From: Microbacterium sp. PM5 | GTDB lineage: Bacteria; Actinomycetota; Actinomycetes; Actinomycetales; Microbacteriaceae | DNA length: 64,000 nucleotides | Direction of reading: 5' to 3' | NCBI RefSeq assembly: GCF_003293595.1 | Contig: NZ_CP022162.1 | Coordinates: forward strand, 2,983,432-3,047,431 | Shown: positions 1 to 9,045 of the stretch, piece by piece | Layout: every line of letters begins with the position of its first letter | Position numbering within the stretch: the first letter of the stretch is position 1 | The notes under the pieces: model-generated | What the model was told of the DNA's origin: nothing | What the model saw: the letters and a program-made list of their open reading frames with translations, nothing else | The model's database searches: none | Made by a program: the position numbers and the translations under genes

Positions 1-163
1 GGCCGACCAGCGCGACGGCCACCGGCGACGCGAGGATCGTGACAGCGACGATCAGCCACAGCGGGGGCGCGTCCGCGCCGCCGAAGGTGTGCCCGGTCGA
101 AGCGATCGTGGTGGCGATCGCGGCGGCGCTCGTGCCGCGCAGAGCACGCACGCGGCGGCTCAT
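1..163 (-). CDS. small hydrophobic membrane protein, 3' end missing
   Basis: Partial gene running off the left edge. The ATG lies at 161-163 on the minus strand and the readable 54 residues begin MSRRVRALRG, then a Ser/Ala/Thr-rich stretch with GHTFGGADAPP, then a hydrophobic segment LWLIVAVTILASPVAVALVG. A basic N-terminus followed by hydrophobic segments and a His/Gly motif between them suggests a multi-pass membrane protein; I recall similar short unnamed actinobacterial membrane proteins but cannot assign a function. A TAGGCT-like -10 occurs upstream on the minus strand near 187-192. It diverges from the protease gene starting at 278. Confidence 0.55.
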   Translation of the reverse strand, partial: MSRRVRALRGTSAAAIATTIASTGHTFGGADAPPLWLIVAVTILASPVAVALVG

Positions 164-277
164 CGATCGCTGGGGCACCTGACGAGCCTATCGGGGCCGG
201 GGACGTGCGCGCCGCGGGGACGGAGCGCACTCGAGCGCTGAGCGAACTCAAAGCGGCGACCGGTACCCTCTTGGCTC

Positions 278-1588
278 GTGACCCTCATCGCCTTCATCGT
301 CGGCGTCGTGCTGCTGGTCGTGGGGCTCGCGGCATCCATCGCTCTCCACGAGGTCGGGCATCTCGTGCCCGCCAAGCTCTTCGGCGTGCGAGTCGGTCGC
401 TACATGGTGGGTCTCGGGCCCACGCTGTGGTCACGTCGGATCGGCGAGACCGAGTACGGCGTGAAGGCGCTGCCGCTCGGTGGCTACATCTCCATGGCGG
501 GTATGTATCCGCCGGTCCCGCAGACGGTCGCGGCCGCGGCATCGTCGCAGCGGCGCGCCGGCTTCTTCGCGTCGATGGTGCAGGACGCGCGGGCCGCCAA
601 CGAGGAGACCCTCGACGGTGAGGACCGCGCCGGCACCTTCTACGGACTCCCGGTGTGGCGGCGGATCGTCATCATGCTCGGCGGGCCCGTGATGAACCTT
701 CTGCTGGCGATGCTCCTCTTCGCGATCGTCTTCAGCGGCATCGGTGTGCAGACCGCGACGACCACCATCGCGGCTGTCAACCAGTGCGTGCTGCCCGCAG
801 GATCGACCCAGACCGCGTGCGCGGCGGACGATCCCGTCTCACCCGCGGCGGCCGCCGGCATCCAGCCCGGTGACGTGATCGTCTCCGTGGACGGCACATC
901 GGTGTCGACGTTCGAGGAGGCGTCGGCGATCATCCAGGCCTCGCCCAACCGTGCCATCGCTGTCGTCGTTCGCCGCGACGGTGTCGAGCAGACCCTCCAG
1001 GTCACCCCGATGCTCGCCCAGCGTCAGATCGCGGGGCCTGACGGCACCACCGTCACCGCCGACGTCGGCTTCGTCGGAATGACGGCGACGACGGACTACG
1101 TGCACCAGCCGCTGTGGGCCGGTCCCGCCGCCGCGGTGCAACAGGCCGGTCAGGTCGTCGGGATCATGTGGCAACTGCCGGCGCGGGTCTACCAGACAGC
1201 GTCCGACATGATCACCGGGGCTCCGCGCGATCCGAACGGGCCGCTGTCGGTGGTCGGCGTCGGCCGGCTCGCCGGCGAGGCCGCGGCCACCGATGCGCCG
1301 GTGCTCAACCGCGTCGCCACCATTCTCGGGCTGTTGGGCTCGCTCAACCTGGCACTGTTCGTCTTCAACCTCATCCCGCTGCTGCCGCTGGACGGTGGAC
1401 ACGTGGTGATCGCCCTCTGGGAGGGCGTGAAGCGCGCCTGGGCCCGGCTGTGGCGCCGCCCGCCGCCGCGCCCCGTCGATGCGACCACGCTCGTCCCGGT
1501 GACGTTCGTCGTGGTCGTCGCGATCGTCGTGATGGGCGGCATCCTGATCCTGGCGGACATCGTGAATCCGCTCAAGATCTTCGGCTGA
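278..1588 (+). CDS. M50 site-2 (RseP/Rip1-like) intramembrane zinc metalloprotease
   Basis: Membrane protease of the site-2 family, which cuts transmembrane segments of regulatory substrates such as anti-sigma factors. The zinc motif HEVGH is at residues 24-28 in the first membrane helix. A PDZ domain spans about residues 180-250 (PGDVIVSVDG). The second metal/catalytic motif NLIPLLPLDGGH, with L371-D372-G373, sits in a late helix, and the C-terminus has a final membrane segment. The 436-residue length is typical. The start is GTG at 278; a TACCCT-like -10 nearby would give a nearly leaderless message. It lies a few genes before ispG, as in other actinobacteria where this protease is near the MEP-pathway genes. 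The substrate cannot be told from sequence. Confidence 0.92.
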   Translation: MTLIAFIVGVVLLVVGLAASIALHEVGHLVPAKLFGVRVGRYMVGLGPTLWSRRIGETEYGVKALPLGGYISMAGMYPPVPQTVAAAASSQRRAGFFASMVQDARAANEETLDGEDRAGTFYGLPVWRRIVIMLGGPVMNLLLAMLLFAIVFSGIGVQTATTTIAAVNQCVLPAGSTQTACAADDPVSPAAAAGIQPGDVIVSVDGTSVSTFEEASAIIQASPNRAIAVVVRRDGVEQTLQVTPMLAQRQIAGPDGTTVTADVGFVGMTATTDYVHQPLWAGPAAAVQQAGQVVGIMWQLPARVYQTASDMITGAPRDPNGPLSVVGVGRLAGEAAATDAPVLNRVATILGLLGSLNLALFVFNLIPLLPLDGGHVVIALWEGVKRAWARLWRRPPPRPVDATTLVPVTFVVVVAIVVMGGILILADIVNPLKIFG

Positions 1589-1589
1589 G

Positions 1590-3509
1590 TCAGTCGAGAG
1601 CCCAGGACACCAGTCGTTCGAGCGTGGCGAGGCCGTCGCGCGAGAGGATCGACTCCAGGTGCCCCTGCACCGAGGCGTAGCCCGGTCCGCGCAGGGCGTA
1701 GACGTCACCGGAGGCCCCATCCGCCGAGATCTCCGTGCGCCCGAGGCGGGCCGTTCCCGGGTTCACGCGGGCCGTGAACGTGTTGTAGAACCCGATCGAC
1801 GATGGTTCTCCGAAGACGTCCACGGTCTTCTGCAGGCCCTGATGGGGCGTCGCCAGGGGAGCGAGGTCCAGGCCGAGCCGGTCGGCGAGGATCTGGTGGC
1901 TCAGACAGACCGCCAGGAGGGGCCGGCCGCCGTCGAGGCGGGCGGCGACGACGTCGCGCATGGCGCGGATGCGTGCGCTGCCGTCGTCCCGCGGATCGCC
2001 CGGGCCGGGTCCGGCGACGACGATGTCGGCCGCCGCGAGAGCGTCGGCTTCCGCCGCGGCGCGGCTCCAGGGCACGATCGAGGTGGCGAAGCCGAGGTGA
2101 CGCAGCTGGTGGGCGAGCATCGTGGTGAAACGGTCCTCGGCATCCACCACCACCGCCGTGCGGCCGCCCGAGGGACCCGCGGCAGCGGTCTGCTGCGGGT
2201 TCAGCCAGAAGGGGGCGAGCCGCTCGTTGCGCGCCGCGAGCAGCGCGGCGATCGACGGGTCGTCGGCCAGGCGGGGCGCCGTCGATGCCGGGGCGTCCTC
2301 GTCGAGGAGCGTGTCGGAGGCCGCATCGCGTGCCACGGCGCCGATGGCCCCGAGCACGCCGGCCGCTTTGCCGTGGGTCTCTCCGACTTCGCCCTCGGGG
2401 TCGGAGTGGCGCACGAGCGTGGCGCCCACGGGAACGCGCAGGGTGCCGTCGACCAGGTAGGCGGTGCGAATGAGGATGGGCGCATCCAGGTCGTGGCGAC
2501 CGTCGGCGGTGGGGGTGAACAGTGCCGCGACGCCGGAGTAGTAGCCGCGGGGCTCGCGTTCGTGCCGCTGGATGACCGTGCACGCGTTCTGCATGGGCGA
2601 TCCGGTGACCGTCGGTGCGAACATCGTCTCGCGCAGGATGTCCCGCGGGTCCATCGTGCTCGTGCCACGCAGCATGTACTCGGTGTGCGTCAGCCGCGAC
2701 ATCTCCTTGAGATGCGGGCCGGTGATGCGGCCACCGTCGCTGCAGACGGCGCTCATCATCTTGAGTTCCTCGTCGACGACCATGAAGAGCTCTTCGGTCT
2801 CCTTCGTCGACGACAGGAACGCGGTGAGCGTCTCGGCCGTGGCTCCTCCGACGGGGTGGCGGAAGGTGCCCGAGATCGGGTTCATCGTGACGACGCTGGT
2901 GCCCGCGATCGTCGCGCCGGCGCGCCGCGCGCTGACGTGGGCCTCCGGGCTCGCGCCGACCGCGAGATGACCGGGCGTGGACACGAGGAAGGTCCAGTAG
3001 GCGCCGCGTTCGTGCTCCAGCAGGGCGCGGAACCAGGTGAGTCCCGCGGTGACCGCGTCGGTGTCGACGGATGCCGTGAAGTCACGGCGGATGACGAAGT
3101 TCGCGCCTTCGCCGCGGCCGATCTCGTCGGCGATGACGCGGCGGACGATCGTCGCATACTCGTCATCGCTGACGTCGAATCCGGCGTCGGCCAGCGGAAC
3201 GGTCTCGGACGGCAGGGTCGACAGCAGCGCGGCGCGCTCGAGTGTCACGTGCTCGTCGACCACGAGACAGCGCAGCGGCGCGCCGTCGTCGTGGCACGCG
3301 AAGCCCCGCTCGACGACCTGCCGATAGGGCACGAGCGCCAGCACCTCTCGCGGGGTGCCCGTCGCATCCGTCAGCGGGATGTCGGACAGCAGGGGGACGT
3401 CGACCACCTCGCCGACGAGGAGCTCGACGGTGCCGGCATCGCGGGCGATCAGGGCGAACGGACGTTCCGCGCGCAGCACGGACTCCAGCGGGGAGGGGCT
3501 CGGGGTCAT
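1590..3509 (-). CDS. trpEG: fused anthranilate synthase (TrpE-TrpG type)
   Basis: Single 639-residue protein joining a chorismate-binding synthase (about residues 1-420, with GTSVVTMNPISGTFRHP and EELKMM) and a class-I glutamine amidotransferase (about 440-639, nucleophile C535 in AVCLSHQ). The family turns chorismate and glutamine into anthranilate; the related PhzE makes aminodeoxyisochorismate, so phenazine-type use is the alternative. The upstream Trp leader peptide and attenuator argue strongly for tryptophan synthesis, as for the fused TrpEG of Streptomyces. The ATG at 3509 is preceded by a GAAAGG-like ribosome site. It converges tightly on the protease gene, with one base between stops. 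No other trp genes lie nearby. Confidence 0.82.
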   Translation of the reverse strand: MTPSPSPLESVLRAERPFALIARDAGTVELLVGEVVDVPLLSDIPLTDATGTPREVLALVPYRQVVERGFACHDDGAPLRCLVVDEHVTLERAALLSTLPSETVPLADAGFDVSDDEYATIVRRVIADEIGRGEGANFVIRRDFTASVDTDAVTAGLTWFRALLEHERGAYWTFLVSTPGHLAVGASPEAHVSARRAGATIAGTSVVTMNPISGTFRHPVGGATAETLTAFLSSTKETEELFMVVDEELKMMSAVCSDGGRITGPHLKEMSRLTHTEYMLRGTSTMDPRDILRETMFAPTVTGSPMQNACTVIQRHEREPRGYYSGVAALFTPTADGRHDLDAPILIRTAYLVDGTLRVPVGATLVRHSDPEGEVGETHGKAAGVLGAIGAVARDAASDTLLDEDAPASTAPRLADDPSIAALLAARNERLAPFWLNPQQTAAAGPSGGRTAVVVDAEDRFTTMLAHQLRHLGFATSIVPWSRAAAEADALAAADIVVAGPGPGDPRDDGSARIRAMRDVVAARLDGGRPLLAVCLSHQILADRLGLDLAPLATPHQGLQKTVDVFGEPSSIGFYNTFTARVNPGTARLGRTEISADGASGDVYALRGPGYASVQGHLESILSRDGLATLERLVSWALD

Positions 3510-3556
3510 CGCCGGGCCTTTCTTCAGGTCGGGCGGGCTGCATTCGTCCGGGAACG

Positions 3557-3580
3557 AAAAGACCGCCTCGAGGGCGGTCT
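3557..3580 (-). terminator. attenuator terminator of trpEG
   Basis: On the minus strand GACCGCC (3579-3573), loop CTCGA, GGCGGTC (3567-3561), then TTTT (3560-3557), ending about 50 bases before the trpEG ATG. The first arm (ACCGCC, 3578-3573) can instead pair with GGCGGT at 3606-3601 just after the leader-peptide stop, giving a mutually exclusive antiterminator. This is the classical ribosome-mediated attenuation layout. Confidence 0.9.
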
Positions 3581-3606
3581 GTGTCGTGGGTCGCGAGCAC
3601 ACCGCC

Positions 3607-3642
3607 TCAGCGGGTGGGCCACCAGGAGGTGTTCGCGAACAT
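3607..3642 (-). CDS. trpL: Trp leader peptide MFANTSWWPTR
   Basis: Eleven-codon reading frame from ATG at 3642 to TGA at 3607, encoding MFANTSWWPTR. The tandem Trp codons TGG TGG fall just before the segments that form the alternative hairpins, so ribosome stalling on uncharged tRNA-Trp would favour the antiterminator. Streptomyces trpE leaders also begin MFA and contain consecutive tryptophans, which supports the assignment. A TGATAT -10-like hexamer at 3657-3652 places the transcript start within a few bases of this ATG, so the leader peptide may be translated from a leaderless or nearly leaderless message. Confidence 0.88.
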   Translation of the reverse strand: MFANTSWWPTR

Positions 3643-3773
3643 GCGGTCACGATATCAGAACGACACGTGCGCGTCGGCGCGGCGGGCGTCGGCCGCCGGT
3701 GCGCGATCACGATCTCGAAACGAACGGCCGCTGCCCCATGCGCCTCTGCAGCGCCGTGCGTCAGGGTGGAGGG

Positions 3774-4817
3774 ATGAGCGTCTCCGCCCCCCGATCGGTC
3801 CCCGTCGTCATAGCCGCAGCGGCATGTCTCCTGGTGCTGGCGGGCTGTGCACGGGGCGCTGCGGCACCCGTCGAGTCCGCATCGCCCGTCGCCTCGGCGA
3901 CGTCCACGCCGACAGCGACGCCGCCCGAGGAGCACACGATCGCCTTCGGGGGCGACTGCGACGCCGTCCTGAGTGAGGATCAGCGGGCGTCGCTCTTCGC
4001 CGTGGAGTCCACGCGTGTCGACGCCGACCCGGGGCAAGATGTCGGCATCGGAACGCTGGGCGGTGTCGAATGCACGTGGCGCGGAGTCGACTGGCAGCCG
4101 TTGGGCGCCGACACAGCGGCCGTGTCCGTGCTCGCGTTCCCGACCTCGGTGATACCTCAGGATCTGCGGGCCGAGGCGGAGGCGGGGACGTGCATTCAGA
4201 TCTATGACGCGATGTCATGCACGCTGGGCGCTGACGTGGGCGGCGTCTGGCTCGTTGTTCAGGCCGTCCAGGCGGCGGAAGAGGGCGTCGATACTCCCGC
4301 CGCGCTGCTGCGGTCCGTGCTCGACGCGGTCACGGCGAATACGGCGGGCGCAATTCGACCCGTTCCACTGGCCCGCACGGTCGGATGGTGGAGCACGGAC
4401 ATCTCCTGTGAGGATCTGGGCCAGCGTCTCGGACTCGCCGACTACCTCGGGTCGACCTATGTCACCGGCTGGTGGGAGGGCGACCCCAGTCAGGAGTGGA
4501 CGTGGCGTCTGCTCGAGAGTGCCGGAGTCTCACTCACGTGCATGTGGTTCCCCGATTTCAGTGATCCCTCCGCCGATCCGACCTACGGGCTGACGAGCCT
4601 TCAGCTCTCGCCCGGCGGGGCTTGGGCGGTGGACGCGGCGTTGGCCACCGGGGAGCGCACGAGCCTCGCGGGCGGGCTGTCCGCGGCGGTGGACGGGAAG
4701 ACCGCGCTCGCCGCCGACGGCGTCAACCTCGCCCGGGTCAGCATCGGCGACAGCGGCACCGGAGATCCGACGACGCTCCTTCTCCGCGTGTTCGACAAGT
4801 TCGCGACATCCCCCTGA
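3774..4817 (+). CDS. Cys-rich secreted lipoprotein, paralogue of the 6124-7191 gene
   Basis: Lipoprotein of 347 residues: hydrophobic signal peptide with lipobox LAGC (C25), then a Ser/Thr/Pro/Ala-rich linker to about residue 55. The mature part contains two similar halves with FGGDCDAV, LGGVECTW, a Cys pair around CIQIYDAMSC, then WW...SCEDLGQRL and SLTCMW. The evenly placed cysteines suggest three disulfides outside the membrane. I do not recognise a named family. The start ATG at 3774 follows a GGTGGAGG ribosome site. It shares motifs with the lipoprotein downstream of ispG, so the pair is probably an old duplication. Function unknown. Confidence 0.85.
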   Translation: MSVSAPRSVPVVIAAAACLLVLAGCARGAAAPVESASPVASATSTPTATPPEEHTIAFGGDCDAVLSEDQRASLFAVESTRVDADPGQDVGIGTLGGVECTWRGVDWQPLGADTAAVSVLAFPTSVIPQDLRAEAEAGTCIQIYDAMSCTLGADVGGVWLVVQAVQAAEEGVDTPAALLRSVLDAVTANTAGAIRPVPLARTVGWWSTDISCEDLGQRLGLADYLGSTYVTGWWEGDPSQEWTWRLLESAGVSLTCMWFPDFSDPSADPTYGLTSLQLSPGGAWAVDAALATGERTSLAGGLSAAVDGKTALAADGVNLARVSIGDSGTGDPTTLLLRVFDKFATSP

Positions 4818-4865
4818 CGTCAGCCGCGCCGCCCTCGCGCAGCGTGTGCGGCGTAGTCTGGTGCA

Positions 4866-6017
4866 GTGCCAGCAGTGAACATCGGGATGCCGCGTGTGCC
4901 GGACGTCCTCGCCCCCCGCCGCAAGAGCCGTCAGATCAAGGTCGGGAAGGTGCTCGTCGGTGGCGACGCCCCTGTGAGCGTGCAGTCGATGACCACGACG
5001 CCGACGACCAACATCAACGCGACCCTTCAGCAGATCGCCGAGTTGACGGCATCCGGCTGTGAGATCGTGCGTGTGGCCGTCCCCAGCCAGGATGACGCCG
5101 ACGTGCTGCACATCATCGCCAAGAAGAGCCAGATCCCCGTGATCGCGGACATCCACTTCCAGCCCAAGTACGTCTTCCAGGCCATCGACGCCGGGTGCGG
5201 CGCGGTGCGCGTGAACCCGGGCAACATCCGCAAGTTCGACGACCAGGTCGGCGCCATCGCCAAGGCGGCGAAGGATGCCGGGGTCTCGCTGCGCATCGGC
5301 GTGAACGCGGGTTCGCTCGACAAGCGTCTGCTCGAGAAGTACGGCAAGGCGACCCCGGAGGCACTGGTGGAGAGCGCCGTCTGGGAGGCGTCGCTGTTCG
5401 AGGAGCACGACTTCCACGACTTCAAGATCTCCGTCAAGCACAACGACCCGGTCGTGATGGTGAAGGCGTACCGCATGCTCGCCGAGCGGGGCGACTGGCC
5501 CCTGCACCTCGGTGTGACTGAGGCAGGTCCCGCGTTCCAGGGCACGATCAAGAGCGCCACCGCCTTCGGCATCCTCCTCGGTGAGGGCATCGGCGACACG
5601 ATCCGCGTCTCCCTGTCGGCGCCGCCGGCGGAAGAGGTCAAGGTCGGCCACCAGATCCTGCAGTCGCTGAACCTCCGCGAGCGCAAGCTCGAGATCGTGT
5701 CGTGCCCGTCGTGCGGCCGTGCGCAGGTGGACGTGTACACGCTCGCCAACGACGTCACCGAGGGTCTCAAGGACATGACGGTGCCCCTGCGCGTCGCTGT
5801 GATGGGATGCGTCGTCAACGGACCGGGTGAGGCGCGGGAAGCCGATCTGGGCGTCGCCTCGGGCAACGGCAAGGGCCAGATCTTCGTCAAGGGCGAGGTG
5901 ATCAAGACCGTTCCCGAGGCCGAGATCGTCGCCACTCTGATCGAAGAAGCCAACCGCATCGCCGACGAGATGGGCCCCGACGCCCCGCTCGGCACGGCGC
6001 AGGTCGTCACCGCCTGA
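4866..6017 (+). CDS. ispG: 4-hydroxy-3-methylbut-2-enyl diphosphate synthase (flavodoxin)
   Basis: IspG/GcpE, the penultimate enzyme of the MEP isoprenoid pathway, converting MEcPP to HMBPP with a [4Fe-4S] cluster. The protein has 383 residues with the TIM-barrel start [20 protein letters not shown] and the C-terminal cluster region: SCPSCGR supplies two cysteines and GCVVNGPGE the third. The start is GTG at 4866, about 50 bases after the preceding lipoprotein stop; an internal ATG a few codons later is an alternative. It sits between two paralogous lipoprotein genes that have no evident link to isoprenoid synthesis. Confidence 0.97.
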   Translation: MPAVNIGMPRVPDVLAPRRKSRQIKVGKVLVGGDAPVSVQSMTTTPTTNINATLQQIAELTASGCEIVRVAVPSQDDADVLHIIAKKSQIPVIADIHFQPKYVFQAIDAGCGAVRVNPGNIRKFDDQVGAIAKAAKDAGVSLRIGVNAGSLDKRLLEKYGKATPEALVESAVWEASLFEEHDFHDFKISVKHNDPVVMVKAYRMLAERGDWPLHLGVTEAGPAFQGTIKSATAFGILLGEGIGDTIRVSLSAPPAEEVKVGHQILQSLNLRERKLEIVSCPSCGRAQVDVYTLANDVTEGLKDMTVPLRVAVMGCVVNGPGEAREADLGVASGNGKGQIFVKGEVIKTVPEAEIVATLIEEANRIADEMGPDAPLGTAQVVTA

Positions 6018-6123
6018 GCCGCGTTCTTCGTGGACGGCCTCGTATGCCGTCGGCGGCATGGGCGTGATCAGATCGTTGTGAGTCCGAGCGAGGCCCGCCT
6101 CAGGGGCGTGCGACCATGGGGCC

Positions 6124-7191
6124 ATGGCAACCTTGCCCACTCTTACCAAGGACCTCGTGCGGCGCGCCGCCCTTCTGCTCGCGCTTGCGGTCACCGTCGT
6201 GTCGCTGCAAGCTTGTGCGTCTGGCGGTCCCATCGCGAGCTCCCCTTTGAACAGCGAGGCCGTGGCCCCAGCCCCCGAGAGCCCCACTCCCAGCTCGACG
6301 ATCGACACGGCCGCGCGGCCCGCCTTCGGAGGCGATTGCGCCGCCGTCGCGGACGTGGCGCGGCTCTCCGCGGTCGTGGGCAGAGAGCTCGCAGCGGCTT
6401 CTGAGCAGACCTCGATCGGCGTGCGTACGCTCGGTGGCTTGGAATGCGTCTGGCGGGCGGTGAGCGGCGCGGCTGTGCGGAGCTTTGCAGCTCCCGTCGA
6501 TGTGATTCCGGACAGCACTCAGTCCCGCTACGGCGGCGTGGTCTGCGAGGGATATCTCTACGACGGTTGGGGATGCCGGGTCGCGATCAGCAACGAGACG
6601 ACCTGGCTCTTGATCACGATCGACGGCGAGGTGGGCGACGAGGCGCCGGAGTCCAAGGCTCACTTGAGCGAGGACGTGGTAAAGCTCGTCCCGCTCTTCG
6701 GGGAGTCCCTGTCGACGTCGCCCGCGCCGCGAGCTGCGACGCCGAGCACGCAATGGTGGGCATCGCCCACTTGCGAGGACCTGGGAAGCCGGCTTGACCT
6801 TGCGGGTATTCTCGGCTCAGCCGACTTCGAGTCCGGCTATCCATCGGGCTTCGGAACCGACGTCCCATCGGAGCTTGCGATTGCACATGGGACGACGATC
6901 GACTGCAAGTGGTACTCGTCGTCGGCAGAGGGTCTGACGGCCATCGTCATCACCGCCTATCCCGGTGCCGCAGATGAATGGGAACGGATCGAGAAGAACC
7001 TGTCGTCGCGGAAGTCGCTGACGCCCGTGGTCGTCGCAGGTGCCCAGCAGGCGCTCGAGGGCACAGGCGCCATCCGTCCGGACAGTTCGTTCGTGGTCGC
7101 CACGGATGGGATCAACCTCATCAAGGTCCAGGAGGCGCCCCGCATCGCCGACGCGACGGCATCCGTGATCGCCGCGCTGAGCGAGGGGTGA
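6124..7191 (+). CDS. Cys-rich secreted lipoprotein, paralogue of the 3774-4817 gene
   Basis: 355-residue lipoprotein with basic N-terminus, hydrophobic segment and lipobox LQAC (C31), then a Pro/Ser-rich linker. The mature domain repeats the pattern of its paralogue: FGGDCAAV, LGGLECVW, a Cys pair around CEGYLYDGWGC, WW...TCEDLGSRLDLAGILGS, and IDCKW. Conservation is concentrated around the cysteines and tryptophans, implying a shared disulfide-bonded fold. The codons between those motifs differ widely, so the duplication is not recent. Its base composition looks slightly less GC-rich than ispG. No family name or function recognised; it faces the convergent PLP-enzyme gene. Confidence 0.84.
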   Translation: MATLPTLTKDLVRRAALLLALAVTVVSLQACASGGPIASSPLNSEAVAPAPESPTPSSTIDTAARPAFGGDCAAVADVARLSAVVGRELAAASEQTSIGVRTLGGLECVWRAVSGAAVRSFAAPVDVIPDSTQSRYGGVVCEGYLYDGWGCRVAISNETTWLLITIDGEVGDEAPESKAHLSEDVVKLVPLFGESLSTSPAPRAATPSTQWWASPTCEDLGSRLDLAGILGSADFESGYPSGFGTDVPSELAIAHGTTIDCKWYSSSAEGLTAIVITAYPGAADEWERIEKNLSSRKSLTPVVVAGAQQALEGTGAIRPDSSFVVATDGINLIKVQEAPRIADATASVIAALSEG

Positions 7192-7210
7192 GCGACGCCC
7201 GCGAGTGTCG

Positions 7211-8407
7211 TCAGCGCGCCGCTCTCATGGGCCCGCTGCCCTCGCGCGTGAGCGCTAGCGCCTGCGTCACATCGGCGATGAGGTCGTCGACGTGCTCGAG
7301 TCCGATCGACAGGCGGAGGATGTCGGCGTCCGGGCGGGCGTCGGGCGCAACGGGGCGGTGAGTGAGGGCTGCGGGATGCTGGATGAGCGAGTCGACGCCG
7401 CCCAGAGAGACCGCGTGGGTGAACAGGCGAGTGGATGCCGCGACCTGCGCGGCGGCGTCATAGCCGCCGCGCAGGCGGAGTGACACCATCGCGCCGGTCC
7501 CGTGCTGCTGGCGGGCGAGCAGCCCCGTCGGGTCGCCGTGCAGTCCCGGGTAGAACACCTCCGCGATCGCATCGTGCTCGAGCAGGCGCCGGGCGATCTT
7601 CGCGGCCGTCTCCTGCTGCGCACGCATCCGCAGGGGCAGGGTCGGGAGGCCACGATGCAGCAGATACGCGCCGAGAGGGTGAAGGATGCCGCCGGTGATC
7701 GCCCGGACGCGGCGAAGAGCAGCGGCGGATTCCGCGCCACAGGCGATGACGCCGCCGACGACGTCGCCGTGGCCACCGAGGTACTTCGTCGCGCTGTGCA
7801 GCGACATCGTCGCCCCGTGGGCGAGTGGCTGCTGGAGCACGGGCGTGGCGAACGTGTTGTCGACGAGAACCGGAACGCCGTCGGCCTCGGCGACCACGGC
7901 GGCGATGTCGACGAGCTCGAGCGTGGGGTTCGCGGGCGTCTCCACGACGATCAGTCCGCTGTCCGGCCGCAGCGAGGCGGCGACCTCGTCCGGACCGCAG
8001 AAGGTCACCTCCGTGCCCAGCAGTCCGGTCGCGAGCAGGTGATCGCTGCCGCCGTAGAGCGGGCGCACCGCCACGACGTGGGGGCGACCGATCGAGACCG
8101 TGTGGGAGAGGATCGCTGCCGTCAACGCCGCCATTCCGGACGCGAAGGCGACGGCGGCCTCGGCTGCCTCGAGCGTGGCCAGGGCCTCCTCGAACCGAGC
8201 CACGGTCGGATTCCACAGGCGTGCGTACACGTGGCTGCCGCCCGGAATCGGCGTGCCACCGGTCGCGAGCGCCTCGTAGGAGTCGCCGCCGCGCTCCACA
8301 TCCGGAAGCGGAGAGGTGGATGACAGGTCGAGAGGCGGGGTGTGCACCCCGAGTGAGGCGAAGTCGGCGCGTCCGGCGTGCACGGCGAGCGTGTCGAGAT
8401 GTTCCAT
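7211..8407 (-). CDS. Cys/Met-metabolism PLP-dependent transsulfuration enzyme
   Basis: 398-residue member of the cystathionine gamma-synthase/gamma-lyase family, fold-type I PLP enzymes. Visible signatures are YARLWNPTVARFEEALATLE near the N-terminus, the cofactor region AVAFASGMAALTAA, the aspartate of VDNTFATP and the Schiff-base lysine in SLHSATKYLGGHGDVVGG. Family members either join O-acyl-homoserine to sulfur nucleophiles or cleave cystathionine or methionine; sequence alone does not say which. The ATG is at 8407. It is divergent from an Lrp/AsnC regulator starting at 8521, and the 113-base gap probably carries both promoters, so the regulator likely controls this gene. Confidence 0.9.
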   Translation of the reverse strand: MEHLDTLAVHAGRADFASLGVHTPPLDLSSTSPLPDVERGGDSYEALATGGTPIPGGSHVYARLWNPTVARFEEALATLEAAEAAVAFASGMAALTAAILSHTVSIGRPHVVAVRPLYGGSDHLLATGLLGTEVTFCGPDEVAASLRPDSGLIVVETPANPTLELVDIAAVVAEADGVPVLVDNTFATPVLQQPLAHGATMSLHSATKYLGGHGDVVGGVIACGAESAAALRRVRAITGGILHPLGAYLLHRGLPTLPLRMRAQQETAAKIARRLLEHDAIAEVFYPGLHGDPTGLLARQQHGTGAMVSLRLRGGYDAAAQVAASTRLFTHAVSLGGVDSLIQHPAALTHRPVAPDARPDADILRLSIGLEHVDDLIADVTQALALTREGSGPMRAAR

Positions 8408-8520
8408 GCCGCGAGTATGGAGGAAGGCGCAGCGAAAGTCGTGAACGGTTGGGCATACCGCAATCAACTGGCGAGACAGCTGTAGGACGAGCAGAATGAC
8501 ATCGACGTCAGGAGGCGCAC

Positions 8521-9045
8521 TTGGCTGAATCGCAAGCCACGGCATCCGCCCTCGATGAGCTCGACCTGCGGATTCTCGCGGCCGTGGTCCGCGCGCCCGG
8601 CCGGTCCAACAAAGCGCTCGCCGAAGAACTCGGCGTCGCGGAGTCGACCTGCGCGTACCGCATTCGCTCCCTCCGCGTTCGCGGGGTGCTGGCCGGCGTC
8701 CGCGTCCTCGTCGACCCGGCATCCCTCGGTCTTCCGCTGCAAGCTGTCATCCGCGTGCGTCTCGGTCGACACACTCGCGAGGGGGTCGGGCAGCTGTTCG
8801 ACGCGATCGTGGCGACGCCCGGCGTGATCGAGGCCTTTCACGTGGCAGGCGAGGACGACTTCCTCGTGCATGTGGCCGTGGAGGATGCCGCGGCGCTGCG
8901 CGACATCGTCCTCCAGCACATCACGGTGCACGAGGCCGTACTCACCACCGAAACCCACCTCGTCTTCGAGCGGCGCGAGGGAGTGGGGCCGCTCGCCCGC
9001 GTCACCGGGAGGCGCTCGGGTCCCAGAGCGAGTGATACGCGTTGA
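8521..9045 (+). CDS. Lrp/AsnC family transcriptional regulator
   Basis: 174-residue regulator with an N-terminal winged helix-turn-helix ([20 protein letters not shown], recognition helix near [20 protein letters not shown]) and a C-terminal AsnC/RAM effector domain (about residues 75-155) that binds amino acids and oligomerises. The start is TTG at 8521, set by the strong AGGAGG at 8510-8515; no better start exists in frame. It diverges from the transsulfuration enzyme, its probable target. Its last 44 bases overlap the 3' end of the convergent ACC deaminase gene, so both C-termini are read from the same DNA. Confidence 0.92.
   Translation: MAESQATASALDELDLRILAAVVRAPGRSNKALAEELGVAESTCAYRIRSLRVRGVLAGVRVLVDPASLGLPLQAVIRVRLGRHTREGVGQLFDAIVATPGVIEAFHVAGEDDFLVHVAVEDAAALRDIVLQHITVHEAVLTTETHLVFERREGVGPLARVTGRRSGPRASDTR

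Noticed and set aside
1659..4817. 1052-codon open frame on the plus strand across trpEG
   Set aside because: Only its last third (from 3774) is a real lipoprotein; the rest is antisense to trpEG and has the Arg/Gly-rich composition of a GC-rich shadow frame.
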